Source: Aquimarina algicola (GTDB lineage: Bacteria; Bacteroidota; Bacteroidia; Flavobacteriales; Flavobacteriaceae). Taken from it: 64,000 nucleotides of DNA. The stretch is from positions 286,505-350,504 of the forward strand of contig NZ_VFWZ01000008.1 in assembly GCF_006443095.1 (NCBI RefSeq), given 5' to 3'. A program made the translations under genes and the position numbers. Numbering within the stretch: the first letter of the stretch is position 1; each line of letters begins with the position of its first letter. Below, one piece after another: positions 17,936 through 27,261 of the stretch. The notes under the pieces are model-generated. The model did no database searches and was not told where the DNA came from. It saw nothing but the letters and a program-made list of their open reading frames with translations.

Positions 17936-19432
17936 ATGTTTAGATTGAATTATAAAATCATCTTGCATATTATGGGGCTTTTGTTGCTCTGTAATGGCTG
18001 TTTTATGTTATTGGCCACTATACTCAGCTTTTTTTATGAAGATGGGGTCACAATTGAGATTATGACAGCTTCACTAGCTACAATATTTGTAGGTGTAGCG
18101 CTTATGTTTTTGACTCGAGAACATAAGAAAGAGATCAATAAGAGAGAAGGGTATATAGTAGTAACCTTTGGTTGGATTTTTATGTCTCTTAGTGGAACGT
18201 TACCATACCTTTTTTCTGGAGCGATACCTTCGTTTACAAATGCCTTTTTTGAAACCATGTCTGGTTATACAACCACAGGAGCAACTATCCTTAATGAAAT
18301 AGAAATTATACCCGAAGGGGTTTTGTTTTGGCGTAGTTTAACACATTGGATCGGGGGTATGGGGATTATAGTATTGGCAATAGCAATATTACCCTTGTTA
18401 GGAATAGGAGGGATGCAGCTTTTTGCGGCAGAAGCTCCTGGGCCGAACACAGATAAATTACACCCTAGAATTACTGATACTGCAAAACGATTATGGTTAA
18501 TTTATGTAGGATATACCGCAGCAGAAACTATTTTGTTGCAGCTCGCAGGGATGAATTTTTTTGATGCAATTAATCATGCGTTGAGTACATTGTCTACAGG
18601 AGGTTTTTCTACTAAAAATGCTAGTGTTGCATACTGGAATGATGAACCTATTATTCAATACATTATTATTCTGTTTATGTTTTTGGCAGGAATGAACTTT
18701 GTTTTGAGTTATTTTGGGTTTAAAGGAAAAATTCAGAAAATCATAAAAGACGAAGAATTTAAATTATATGCCTTTTTTGTTTTGGCTTTCTCAATTATTG
18801 CAGCAGTAGTGATTTACTATAAAGCAAATGTAAGTATATCTTCTATAGATCATCCAATGGTTTGGGGAGAAGCAGAGAGTGCTTTTAGGCATGCTTTGTT
18901 TCAAGTGCTTGCCGTAGTAACGACAACAGGCTTTGTTACAGCAGATTTTACAATGTGGACTCCTTTTCTTACGATCCTTTTCTTCGGGATCATGTTTTTA
19001 GGAGGGTCTGCAGGTTCTACCTCTGGAGGAATGAAGGTTGTTAGGCATTTAATAACAATACGTAATGGTCTTTTAGAATTTAAAAGAACACTTCATCCTA
19101 GAGCGGTATTGCCTGTTCGTTATAATACAAGGGCAGTTTCTAAAGAAATTGTATTTAATATACTAGCGTTCTTTATTCTGTATATGCTTGCCTTTATTAT
19201 AGGTTCTGTTGTGTTGGCAGCGCTCGGTTTAGATTTTGAAACAGCCATAGGAGGTGCAGCATCATCTTTGGGTAACATAGGACCAGCGTTTGGAAAACTT
19301 AGCCCAGTAAATAATTTTGATGTTCTTCCTGCTTTTGGCAAGTGGTGGTGTTGCTTTTTAATGCTAATAGGGAGGTTGGAACTATTTACAGTTCTAATAC
19401 TTCTTACTCCATTTTTCTGGAGAAACAGGTAA
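17936..19432 (+). CDS. trkH: Trk potassium transporter membrane subunit TrkH
   Basis: A 498-residue integral membrane protein built from four M1-pore-M2 repeats. Pore-loop filter sequences are visible: MSGYTTTGATIL in the first, STLSTGGFSTKN in the second, VVTTTGFVTADF in the third and SLGNIGPAFGKL in the fourth. It carries K+ into the cell with TrkA. Length is normal. Downstream is a small intergenic repeat, not a clean terminator. Confidence 0.95.
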   Translation: MFRLNYKIILHIMGLLLLCNGCFMLLATILSFFYEDGVTIEIMTASLATIFVGVALMFLTREHKKEINKREGYIVVTFGWIFMSLSGTLPYLFSGAIPSFTNAFFETMSGYTTTGATILNEIEIIPEGVLFWRSLTHWIGGMGIIVLAIAILPLLGIGGMQLFAAEAPGPNTDKLHPRITDTAKRLWLIYVGYTAAETILLQLAGMNFFDAINHALSTLSTGGFSTKNASVAYWNDEPIIQYIIILFMFLAGMNFVLSYFGFKGKIQKIIKDEEFKLYAFFVLAFSIIAAVVIYYKANVSISSIDHPMVWGEAESAFRHALFQVLAVVTTTGFVTADFTMWTPFLTILFFGIMFLGGSAGSTSGGMKVVRHLITIRNGLLEFKRTLHPRAVLPVRYNTRAVSKEIVFNILAFFILYMLAFIIGSVVLAALGLDFETAIGGAASSLGNIGPAFGKLSPVNNFDVLPAFGKWWCCFLMLIGRLELFTVLILLTPFFWRNR

Positions 19433-19492
19433 TTTAATTTTTTAGATGTACGAGACTATTTATCTAAAAATAAAATAGATTTTCTAGATGTT

Positions 19493-19575
19493 CTTACCAG
19501 TAAGATACCTCGTGGTAAGCCCACGAAGCATCGGTTGGAAAATAATTTTGAGGCAAGCCTCGGAGCATTTAACTA
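19493..19575. repeat. Intergenic hairpin repeat element
   Basis: Three short stem-loops follow one another: CTTAC/GTAAG (19493-19497 with 19500-19504), CGTGG/CCACG (19511-19515 with 19521-19525) and GAGGC/GCCTC (19550-19554 with 19557-19561). The last two share the layout stem-(T)AAGC-stem followed by GAAGCAT or GGAGCAT. It looks like a degenerate REP-like or mobile-element remnant and may also end trkAH transcription. Confidence 0.4.
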
Positions 19576-19601
19576 ACTCTCAATCATCGTCGAGTAAATT
19601 A

Positions 19602-19889
19602 TTACTGCATTTGCCAGTTCCAAACAGCATTAGAGTTACTCGTGGGCCATAATTCTACCACTTTTTTTACGGTATCTTTGACCTCGCCTGTGATGCTTTC
19701 TTTGTGCTTGTCTTCAATTAAAAAGATATCCAGTATCGATTCGTAATACCCTTTACAATTATTGGTATTAAACTCTTTTTCTGGTTTGATGTTGAGGATT
19801 TCATCATCTGTTCTTGAAACGTTAAAACTTTCTTTAAAAAGTTCTAAAATGTTTTTTTTAACAATTCGTTCTTTTTCTAAGATATTCAT
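19602..19889 (-). CDS. Hypothetical 95-residue protein
   Basis: A small soluble protein with no signal peptide or membrane segment, starting MNILEKERIVKKNILELF and ending VWNWQMQ. It is charged and mostly helical in appearance, with a single Cys. I do not recognise a family. It converges on trkH and has no operon partner. Codon use resembles its neighbours, and the ATG start is the only one near the N-terminus. It may be lineage-specific; expression is unproven. Confidence 0.55.
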   Translation of the reverse strand: MNILEKERIVKKNILELFKESFNVSRTDDEILNIKPEKEFNTNNCKGYYESILDIFLIEDKHKESITGEVKDTVKKVVELWPTSNSNAVWNWQMQ

Positions 19890-20062
19890 AGGGGAAAAAC
19901 TTAAGTTGGTAGTTTCGAATAACTTTAATTATCAATTAATTACATTAAATGAGAATCTATAACTCAAATTTCATGTATTTAGTATGTTGGGATGATGTAT
20001 ATTGTGATAAAAATAAGTTAAAATTTAAGGAATGATATAGTGGTATGTTAACATTTAACAAG

Positions 20063-20100
20063 TAAAATCGGCTACTTTTGACAAAAAGTAGCCGATTTTA
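20063..20100. terminator. Terminator after aminotransferase gene
   Basis: A perfect 17-bp stem (20063-20079 with 20084-20100) with a 4-base loop lies 24 bases after the aminotransferase stop (minus strand). It has A/T-rich flanks on both sides. Confidence 0.88.
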
Positions 20101-20123
20101 TAAACGTATAAATATTTTTAAGT

Positions 20124-21338
20124 CTAGCTTACAACCTCTTTAATTCTTTTAATCGCTTCTGTGATTTGTTCGGCACTGGCAGCATAAGAAATTCTAATAC
20201 AATTTTCATTTCCAAAAGCTATACCTGTCACAGTTGCAACGTGTGCGTTTTCCAACAAAAACATAGAAAAATCTGTTGCATTTTCAATTTTTTGTCCTTT
20301 AAGTGTTTTTCCAAAATAATAAGAGATATCAGGAAAAACATAAAATGCTCCTTGAGGTTCATTGCATTCAAAACCTGCAATTTCGGATAATAAGTTTAAA
20401 ATTAGTTTTCTACGTTCTTTAAACTCATCAACCATATATTTTATATTGCTCACGGGCGCCTCTAGGGCAGTAATAACTGCTCTTTGCGCAATACAATTAG
20501 CTCCACTTGTTACTTGACCTTGTATTTTATTGCAGGCTCTGGCAATTTGAGTAGGCGCTCCTATGTATCCGATTCTCCAACCGGTCATAGCAAAAGCTTT
20601 AGCTACCCCATTAACCGTTACTGTTCTGTTATACATATCATCAAATTGCGCCATAGAAGCATGTGTGCCTTCACCTACGTAATTGATGTGTTCATAAATT
20701 TCGTCACTTACCACAACAATATCGGGGTATTTTTGTAGCACATCTGCCAATGCTCTTAATTCTTCTTTGCTATAGATAGATCCACTTGGATTACATGGAG
20801 AACTATACCAAAGCATTTTTGTTTTGGGAGTTATAGCTTTTTCTAACTGTTCAGCAGTCATTTTAAAGTCTGTATCAATAGAGGTTTTGACTTCAACAGG
20901 AATACCGCCGGCTAATTTTACAATGTCACTATAGCTCACCCAGTAAGGACAAGGTAGAATAACTTCGTCTCCCGGATTAATACAAACTTGTGCAATGTTA
21001 TAAAGCGCTTGTTTAGCTCCTGTAGAAACTACAATTTGTGCTGGGTCATAGCTAAGATTGTTGTCTCTTTTAAATTTTGTAATAATTGCGTTCTTAAGCT
21101 CTACATATCCATCAACTGGAGTGTAAGAGTTATAATTATCATTTACAGCTTGTATTGCAGCGTCTTTTATAAAATCTGGTGTATTAAAATCAGGTTCGCC
21201 AAGACTGAGCCCAATAATATCTTTTCCTTCGGCTCTTAATTCTCGAGCTTTTGCAGCCATGGCCAGTGTAGCAGAGGCTTTAAGAGCATTGATTCTGTCG
21301 GATAATTGGTTTTTCATCTCTGATACTTGTGTACTCAT
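20124..21338 (-). CDS. Class I/II PLP-dependent aminotransferase (AspC-like)
   Basis: A 404-residue fold-type I aminotransferase. Recognisable segments are LSLGEPDFNTPDFI, VVSTGAKQALYN, YWVSYSDIVKLAGG, SSPCNPSGSIYSKEEL, SDEIYEHINY and the PLP-lysine motif VAKAFAMTGWRIGY. This matches bacterial aspartate (or aspartate/prephenate) aminotransferases of the Thermus subgroup. It would transfer amino groups between glutamate or aspartate and 2-oxo acids; exact specificity is not decidable. It is followed by a strong terminator, and the desaturase gene lies 19 bases upstream. Confidence 0.92.
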   Translation of the reverse strand: MSTQVSEMKNQLSDRINALKASATLAMAAKARELRAEGKDIIGLSLGEPDFNTPDFIKDAAIQAVNDNYNSYTPVDGYVELKNAIITKFKRDNNLSYDPAQIVVSTGAKQALYNIAQVCINPGDEVILPCPYWVSYSDIVKLAGGIPVEVKTSIDTDFKMTAEQLEKAITPKTKMLWYSSPCNPSGSIYSKEELRALADVLQKYPDIVVVSDEIYEHINYVGEGTHASMAQFDDMYNRTVTVNGVAKAFAMTGWRIGYIGAPTQIARACNKIQGQVTSGANCIAQRAVITALEAPVSNIKYMVDEFKERRKLILNLLSEIAGFECNEPQGAFYVFPDISYYFGKTLKGQKIENATDFSMFLLENAHVATVTGIAFGNENCIRISYAASAEQITEAIKRIKEVVS

Positions 21339-21357
21339 GTGGTTTAGTAAATAAAAG

Positions 21358-22458
21358 TTATGTATGTATTGCGGGGTTCATACCCATTTCTTTCAGGTGT
21401 TTGAAATGTGCAATGATCGCACCGCGAGTTGTTTTATATTCATTATATGGTAAATTAAATTCTAAAGCCGTTTGTTTTACAATTTTAGAAATTTTAGTAT
21501 AATGAATATGACTAATATTTGGAAAAATATGATGCTCTACTTGATGGTTTAATCCTCCTGTAAACCAATTGATAAGCTTGTTTTTGGTAGAGAAGTTAAC
21601 AGTAGTAAATAGTTGATGTACTGCCCATGTGTTTTTCATGTTTCCAGTATCGTCTGGGATAGGCATTTCTGCACTTTCTACCATATGTGCGAGCTGAAAA
21701 ATGACACTTAATATTAAGCCTGCTACATAGTGCATGATAAAAAAACCAATAAGGATTTTCCACCAAGCGATAGACATGATAATCATAGGGAGTATAATCC
21801 AAATAGATAAGTATATCATTTTAGTAATAACTACAGTACTCCATTGTTTTAGAGGACTAGGTAATTTACCATATGCAAGTTTGCGGGCAAGATATCTTTT
21901 CGTTTGTTTAAAATCGGTAGTTAATGCCCAATTAAATGTGAGCAATCCATATAAGAATATAGAATAATAGTGTTGAAATTTATGAAAACGCCTCCATTTT
22001 GCATGTTTTGTAAATCTAATGACTATCCCAGCATCCATATCTTCGTCATGCCCATGTATATTAGTATAGGTGTGATGCAAAACATTGTGTTGAACCTGCC
22101 AATTATAAACATTGCCGGCTAGAATATACATACTGCTACCCATAAGTTTATTGATCCATTTCTTAGAAGAGTAAGAACCATGATTGCCATCGTGCATTAC
22201 ATTCATTCCTACACCTGCCATTCCTACTCCCATAATGATTGTTAAAAGGAGCATCCACCATTGTGAAATGTCTAGCGTGAGTATTAGAAAATATGGTGTT
22301 AAGAATATAGAAAACATGATTATTGTTTTCAAATATAAACGCCAATTGCCGGTACGCTTGATATTATTCTCTTTAAAATATGAATTAACTCTCTTATTGA
22401 GTATTCTAAAAAAATTGGCAGAATCTTTTCTGCTGAAACGTATGTTGGGAGTGGTCAT
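21358..22458 (-). CDS. Membrane fatty acid desaturase (acyl-CoA desaturase type)
   Basis: A 366-residue membrane di-iron desaturase. The three histidine boxes are complete: HDGNH (residues 89-93), HNVLHH (124-129) and QVEHH (306-310), with four hydrophobic segments between and around them. The QxxHH third box resembles front-end and linoleoyl-CoA desaturases, but no cytochrome b5 domain is fused. It would insert a double bond into membrane acyl chains. The frame is open to a TTG at 22479, but the ATG at 22458 (MTTPNIRFSRKD) is the better start. Confidence 0.9.
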   Translation of the reverse strand: MTTPNIRFSRKDSANFFRILNKRVNSYFKENNIKRTGNWRLYLKTIIMFSIFLTPYFLILTLDISQWWMLLLTIIMGVGMAGVGMNVMHDGNHGSYSSKKWINKLMGSSMYILAGNVYNWQVQHNVLHHTYTNIHGHDEDMDAGIVIRFTKHAKWRRFHKFQHYYSIFLYGLLTFNWALTTDFKQTKRYLARKLAYGKLPSPLKQWSTVVITKMIYLSIWIILPMIIMSIAWWKILIGFFIMHYVAGLILSVIFQLAHMVESAEMPIPDDTGNMKNTWAVHQLFTTVNFSTKNKLINWFTGGLNHQVEHHIFPNISHIHYTKISKIVKQTALEFNLPYNEYKTTRGAIIAHFKHLKEMGMNPAIHT

Positions 22459-22566
22459 GATAATGCTTTTATGACTCAACGTAATGTTTTGTTGTTATAT
22501 TGAGTAAAGGTAGTTATTTATTACTTTTTTTAGCTTCACTTAAGTTAAAATATCTGATAGAACTTC

Positions 22567-22574
22567 TATTTTTG
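22567..22574 (+). promoter_or_regulatory. -7 promoter element for rsmG
   Basis: TATTTTTG matches TAnnTTTG and ends 18 bases before the GTG start of rsmG. Confidence 0.45.
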
Positions 22575-22592
22575 TCATCTAAATGTAAATAA

Positions 22593-23222
22593 GTGGAAAT
22601 TTTATTAAAATATTTTCAAAATTTAACAGAAGAACAGCACGAACAGTTCACGAAGTTAAAAGAGTTGTATGTAGAATGGAATGCAAAAATCAATGTGATC
22701 TCGAGAAAAGATATCGATAGTTTGTATGAAAGACATGTGTTACATTCTTTAGGTATTGCAAAAGTACTTGAGTTTAAACCTAATTCTTCTGTTTTAGATG
22801 TTGGTACAGGAGGTGGTTTTCCTGGTATACCTTTAGCAATATTATATCCTGAAACTCAATTCTATCTTGTAGATGTTATTGCAAAAAAAATTAAGGTCGT
22901 AAACGAAGTTGCAACGTCTTTAGGTTTAAAAAATGTAAAAGCAGAACAAAAAAGAGCTGGTACATTTGATGATAGGTTTGATTTTATAGTTAGCAGAGCA
23001 GTAACGAATATGCCGGATTTTGTAAAATGGGTACGTAAAAATATCGCAAAAAAAAGTATTCATGAATTGCAAAATGGAATTTTATATTTGAAAGGAGGGG
23101 ATTTGACAGATGAACTTTCTAGTTTTCCGAAAGCTGTAGAACATGATTTGTCGAACTTTTTTGAAGAGGAGTTCTTTGAAACTAAAAAAGTAGTCTATTT
23201 ACCAATTAAATATAAAGTTTAA
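22593..23222 (+). CDS. rsmG: 16S rRNA (guanine(527)-N7)-methyltransferase
   Basis: A 209-residue SAM-dependent methyltransferase (formerly GidB) that methylates G527 of 16S rRNA. Motifs are LKELYVEWNAKINVISRKD, RHVLHSLGIA, the SAM site VLDVGTGGGFPGIPLAI, and IVSRAVTNMPDFVKW. The start is GTG at 22593; no in-frame ATG gives a family-length protein. It is monocistronic and converges with the SDR gene. Confidence 0.95.
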   Translation: MEILLKYFQNLTEEQHEQFTKLKELYVEWNAKINVISRKDIDSLYERHVLHSLGIAKVLEFKPNSSVLDVGTGGGFPGIPLAILYPETQFYLVDVIAKKIKVVNEVATSLGLKNVKAEQKRAGTFDDRFDFIVSRAVTNMPDFVKWVRKNIAKKSIHELQNGILYLKGGDLTDELSSFPKAVEHDLSNFFEEEFFETKKVVYLPIKYKV

Positions 23223-23254
23223 TGTCTTTTTGATTAACCCGATTAAGATATTTT

Positions 23255-24079
23255 CTATTTTACTTGACTCATAATTACCTTATCAAAAAATCTATCTCCA
23301 AAATATTTTCTTATAAAAAGTAAAGGTTTTGCATATTTTCCTGCAGAATATCTTGTTTTGGGTCTGCGGGCTTTAATTGATTTTAAAATAAGTTTGGCAA
23401 TTACAGAGCTAGGAGAACCTCCTCCCGTTTTGTTATAAGTATCAATCGTAGATTTTTTAATTGCTTCTGCTAGATCTTTGTATGCGGTATTTCCTGATCT
23501 TTTGATCATGGGTGCGGTCATAACATCTCCAAACTCAGTTTGTATTGCACCGGGTTCTATGATAATGACATCGATACCAAACTGCTTTAGTTCTAATCTT
23601 AGGCAATCAGACCATCCTTCTAAAGCATGTTTTGTAGCATGATACCAAGCTCCCAAAGGAGTGTACATTTTGCCTCCTATAGAAGAAATGTTAATGATTT
23701 TTCCTGATTTTTGATTACGCATGTGCGGTAATATCAATTGTGTAAGTTTTGCCAGACCAAATAAATTAACTTCAAACTGTCTTCTGGCATCACTTATTGT
23801 TGTGTCTTCTACAGCACCATAAATAGCATATCCGGCATTATTAATTAAGATATCTATTTTTTTATGGTTGTCGATAATGGTATTTACTGTTTTGATAATA
23901 TCTTGCTCTTCGGTTATATCCATTTGTAAAGGGAGACCACCTATCTCTTTTAAGTCTTTCATGTTCTGCAATCTTCTTGCAGCTGCATATACAATATGAC
24001 CTTCATTAATTAAAGTTTTGGCTGTTTCTTTTCCTATTCCTGAAGAAGCTCCGGTTATTAAAATTATTTTTTGAGTCAT
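23255..24079 (-). CDS. Short-chain dehydrogenase/reductase
   Basis: A 274-residue classical SDR. The cofactor motif TGASSGIG lies at residues 9-16, NNAG at 80-83, the catalytic Ser near 132 (INISSIGG) and YHATK at 146-150. The substrate is unknown; sequence style resembles SDRs annotated as general oxidoreductases acting on lipid or steroid-like alcohols. The basic C-terminal region could associate with membrane. It is cotranscribed at most with the GNAT gene 76 bases upstream. Confidence 0.9.
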   Translation of the reverse strand: MTQKIILITGASSGIGKETAKTLINEGHIVYAAARRLQNMKDLKEIGGLPLQMDITEEQDIIKTVNTIIDNHKKIDILINNAGYAIYGAVEDTTISDARRQFEVNLFGLAKLTQLILPHMRNQKSGKIINISSIGGKMYTPLGAWYHATKHALEGWSDCLRLELKQFGIDVIIIEPGAIQTEFGDVMTAPMIKRSGNTAYKDLAEAIKKSTIDTYNKTGGGSPSSVIAKLILKSIKARRPKTRYSAGKYAKPLLFIRKYFGDRFFDKVIMSQVK

Positions 24080-24155
24080 TTTATCACTGTTGTAAAGAAT
24101 GGTTGATTGATGACAAGAATAATAATTATTTTGTCATATTATCTGTGTTAGAACC

Positions 24156-24620
24156 TTATTTGTTGTTTAAATCAATTCTCATTTCTACAAGATGTTTTTC
24201 AAAACCGGCTTTTTCGTATGCTCTGATGGCCTTAGGGTTTTTTTCGTAAACAGTAAGCCTGATTTCATGTAAATTATTTTCTTGAAACCAATGACATAGA
24301 TATTTTATAATAGCTTGACTTATTCCTTTACCACGATGCTCATCTTTTACATACATGAAACCAATATATCCTTTTTTCTGTGGAAAGAAAAAACGTTTAC
24401 GATCTCTGACTTGTCCATAACCGCTCCCTACAATTTCGCCATCGATTTCAGCAACTACGACTTCGGTGTTAGAATCTGTAATATATGCACCAATATCATA
24501 ATAATTGATTTTTTCATTTTGTTTTATAGTGGGATCCATTGGGCGCTCTACTTCTATGATTTTTTGTTCAAAATCGAGTAGAATAGGTAGGTCTTCGATA
24601 GATGCGGTTCTGATAATCAT
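24156..24620 (-). CDS. GNAT family N-acetyltransferase
   Basis: A 154-residue GCN5-related acetyltransferase covering one full GNAT domain. The acetyl-CoA pyrophosphate-binding motif A is YVKDEHRGKGISQAIIKYL, and the C-terminal motif B is NPKAIRAYEKAGFEKHLV. The substrate (amine, amino acid or protein N-terminus) cannot be inferred. It lies upstream of the SDR gene in the same direction and downstream of the pruA inverted repeat. Confidence 0.9.
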   Translation of the reverse strand: MIIRTASIEDLPILLDFEQKIIEVERPMDPTIKQNEKINYYDIGAYITDSNTEVVVAEIDGEIVGSGYGQVRDRKRFFFPQKKGYIGFMYVKDEHRGKGISQAIIKYLCHWFQENNLHEIRLTVYEKNPKAIRAYEKAGFEKHLVEMRIDLNNK

Positions 24621-24661
24621 TTTTTTAATGTATTGTTTATTAAAAACAGTATTTAATAAAT

Positions 24662-24714
24662 AAACCGTATATCATAAATACAAGTATTTAACTTTTGAAT
24701 ATGATATACGGTTT
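24662..24714 (-). terminator. Long inverted repeat, possible pruA terminator
   Basis: A perfect 15-bp stem (24662-24676 with 24700-24714) separated by a 23-base loop lies 22 bases after the pruA stop. The T-run after it is poor, so it may be a terminator, an RNA-stability hairpin or a binding site. Confidence 0.5.
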
Positions 24715-24735
24715 GTAATGTGTTGTTTTTATGAT

Positions 24736-26364
24736 CTATTCTCCCAAGAAAGGATATCTATAATTAGAAGGAGAAACAAAAGTTTCTTTAATTGTTCTAG
24801 GAGATACCCATCTTAAAAGATTAAGATAAGATCCGGCTTTGTCATTTGTTCCGGATGCTCTTGCTCCACCAAATGGTTGTTGTCCTACAACAGCGCCGGT
24901 TGGTTTGTCATTTATATAAAAGTTACCTGCACTATTTTCTAAAGCTTTTGTAGCTTCTGCAGCCGCATATCGATCTGTAGAAAAAATAGCTCCTGTTAAT
25001 GCATATTCACTCGTCTGATCAACTAATTGCAATGTATCAGACCATTTTTCATCATCGTATACATAAATAGTAATTACAGGACCGAAAAGCTCAGTACACA
25101 TAGTTGTGTATTTTGGGTCTTTGGTAACAATTACAGTAGGATCAATAAAATATCCTTTTGATTTGTCGTATGTTCCACCAGCAATTATTTCTGCATTGTC
25201 ATCACTTTTGGCCTGATCTATATATTTTGCCAGTTTGTCAAAAGAACCTTCATGAATTACAGCAGTAATAAAATTGCTCATATCTTCTGGAGAACCTATT
25301 TTAAAAGATTTAATATCTTCTAAAACAAATTTTTGAACTTCTGGCCATAAGCTTTTTGGTATATATGCTCTAGACGCAGCACTACACTTTTGTCCTTGAA
25401 ACTCAAATGCTCCTCTTGAAATACCTGTAGCAACTTGTTTTGGATTTGCACTAGGGTGTGCAACAATAAAATCTTTTCCACCGGTTTCTCCTACGATTCT
25501 AGGGTATGTTTTATAATTGTGAATATTAGTACCAATTTTAGCCCAGATATCTTTGAATACATGTGTGCTTCCTGTAAAATGTACACCAGCAAAATCAGGA
25601 CTTGCTAATACCGTGTCGGTAATCATTACCGGATCACCATATACTACATTTATGACACCATCTGGAACTCCTGCTTCTTTAAAAATATCTACAATAACTT
25701 TTGCAGAGTAAATTTGGCTATCGCTAGGTTTCCAAACTACAGTGTTCCCCATTAATGCAGCACTCGCAGGTAAGTTTCCTGATATTGCGGTAAAATTAAA
25801 GGGAGTTATGGCATATACAAAACCTTCTAGAGGTCTGTATTCTAGTCTATTCCATGCATCAGCAGTAGAATCAGGCTGGTCTTCATAAATTCTAACCATA
25901 AATTCTACATTGAAACGTAAAAAGTCTATAAATTCACAAGCAGCATCAATTTCTGCCTGAAATATATTTTTAGACTGAGCTAGCATTGTTGCTGCATTGA
26001 TCTTTGCTCGATAAGGTCCTGCAATAAGTTCTGCGGCTTTTAGAAAAATGGCAGCTCTTTGCTCCCAAGGTAAATCTGCCCATTGTTGTCTCGCAGCTAA
26101 TGCTGTATCTATTGCTTTTTGGATGTGCTGTTTTTCAGCTTTATGGTATGTTCCTAATATATGTTGATGGTCATGAGGAGGTGCCATTGTTGCTGTATCT
26201 CCTGTTTTTATTTCTTCTCCGTTGATGTAAAGAGGAATATCTACTGTTGAATTATACATTTTTGCATAAGTTTCCAGAACTTCTTCTCTTTCTGGAGTAC
26301 CTGGTGCATATGATTTTACGGGTTCATTGATAGCAGTAGGAACCTGAAAGAAACCTTTTCCCAT
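24736..26364 (-). CDS. pruA: L-glutamate gamma-semialdehyde dehydrogenase
   Basis: A 542-residue aldehyde dehydrogenase of the 1-pyrroline-5-carboxylate dehydrogenase type, which oxidises glutamate semialdehyde to glutamate in proline breakdown. It has the ITPFNFTAISGNLP segment, the catalytic-Glu motif VGETGGKD and the catalytic-Cys motif FEFQGQKCSAASRAY. The frame is open to 26436, but the ATG at 26364 (MGKGFFQVPTAINEPV) matches the family start, and a -7 promoter element overlaps the longer version. No proline dehydrogenase gene is adjacent. Confidence 0.94.
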   Translation of the reverse strand: MGKGFFQVPTAINEPVKSYAPGTPEREEVLETYAKMYNSTVDIPLYINGEEIKTGDTATMAPPHDHQHILGTYHKAEKQHIQKAIDTALAARQQWADLPWEQRAAIFLKAAELIAGPYRAKINAATMLAQSKNIFQAEIDAACEFIDFLRFNVEFMVRIYEDQPDSTADAWNRLEYRPLEGFVYAITPFNFTAISGNLPASAALMGNTVVWKPSDSQIYSAKVIVDIFKEAGVPDGVINVVYGDPVMITDTVLASPDFAGVHFTGSTHVFKDIWAKIGTNIHNYKTYPRIVGETGGKDFIVAHPSANPKQVATGISRGAFEFQGQKCSAASRAYIPKSLWPEVQKFVLEDIKSFKIGSPEDMSNFITAVIHEGSFDKLAKYIDQAKSDDNAEIIAGGTYDKSKGYFIDPTVIVTKDPKYTTMCTELFGPVITIYVYDDEKWSDTLQLVDQTSEYALTGAIFSTDRYAAAEATKALENSAGNFYINDKPTGAVVGQQPFGGARASGTNDKAGSYLNLLRWVSPRTIKETFVSPSNYRYPFLGE

Positions 26365-26435
26365 AGTGTAAAGTGTTAATTTAAAATTAATAAGACGTTT
26401 TGTGTTGTCTTGAGTTAGTCTAACGTATTGAGTCA

Positions 26436-26443
26436 CAAAGATA
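26436..26443 (-). promoter_or_regulatory. -7 promoter element for pruA
   Basis: The minus strand reads TATCTTTG, matching TAnnTTTG, 72 bases upstream of the chosen pruA ATG. Confidence 0.5.
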
Positions 26444-26544
26444 GAAAATTATAAAGGGTAAAATCTAATTTAACCTTTTATAAACATTGCAGGGTATATA
26501 TTTTTTTTTGTAAGTTGTAAAACTTTAAGGCGACCTATAATTTT

Positions 26545-27261
26545 ATGTGTACAGTAACATTAATTCCAACTCAAGAAAATAATTTTATCCTTACTTCAAA
26601 CAGAGATGAAGCAATAGATAGAAAAACATTAGCTCCTGAATTTTATCAAGTTAACAAGACAAGAATGTTATTTCCTAAAGATGCAGTCGCAGGGGGAACC
26701 TGGGTCGGTATTAGTGAAAAAAACACTATGATTTGTTTGCTTAACGGAGGGTTTGAAAATCATAAAAGAGCTTCTTATTATAGACAAAGTAGAGGGGTAG
26801 TTGTAAAAGATTTGCTAGGAGCAGATAATTTAGAAAAAGCCCTCTTTTCTTATGATTGTAGAGGGATAGAACCTTTTACTATTATTGCAGTAAACTGGCA
26901 AAATAGTTTAGTTTTTTTTGAATTGGTATGGGATGGAAAACAAAAACATATTACCGAGTTAGAAAAAGATACATATATATGGTCTTCTTCTACGCTTTAT
27001 ACTCAAGAAATGAAAGTAATGCGTAGGCAATGGTTTTCTGATTTTAAAGAAAAAAATGTTTTGAGTTCTGATACGCTTTTAGACTTTCATAAAAATGCCG
27101 GAATAGGAAATAAAGATGTGGATTTACAAATTGATAGAGGTTCTTTGAAAACAAGAAGTATTACTCAAATTGTAAAAAATGAAGAAGAGTTTTCTATGCG
27201 ATATGAAAACCTGCAAAATAAATCTGTGAATACTGTTATTTTTGAAGCAATTACTGTGTGA
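26545..27261 (+). CDS. NRDE family protein (TANGO2-like)
   Basis: A 238-residue protein named for its TSNRDE motif at residues 17-22. It begins Met-Cys, the Cys2 expected of this Ntn-hydrolase-like fold, and has the GGTWVGI motif (about 53-59) and LLNGGF. Eukaryotic TANGO2 has been linked to haem and lipid handling; bacterial function is poorly known. The stop codon overlaps the GTG start of the next gene, implying translational coupling. Confidence 0.88.
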   Translation: MCTVTLIPTQENNFILTSNRDEAIDRKTLAPEFYQVNKTRMLFPKDAVAGGTWVGISEKNTMICLLNGGFENHKRASYYRQSRGVVVKDLLGADNLEKALFSYDCRGIEPFTIIAVNWQNSLVFFELVWDGKQKHITELEKDTYIWSSSTLYTQEMKVMRRQWFSDFKEKNVLSSDTLLDFHKNAGIGNKDVDLQIDRGSLKTRSITQIVKNEEEFSMRYENLQNKSVNTVIFEAITV

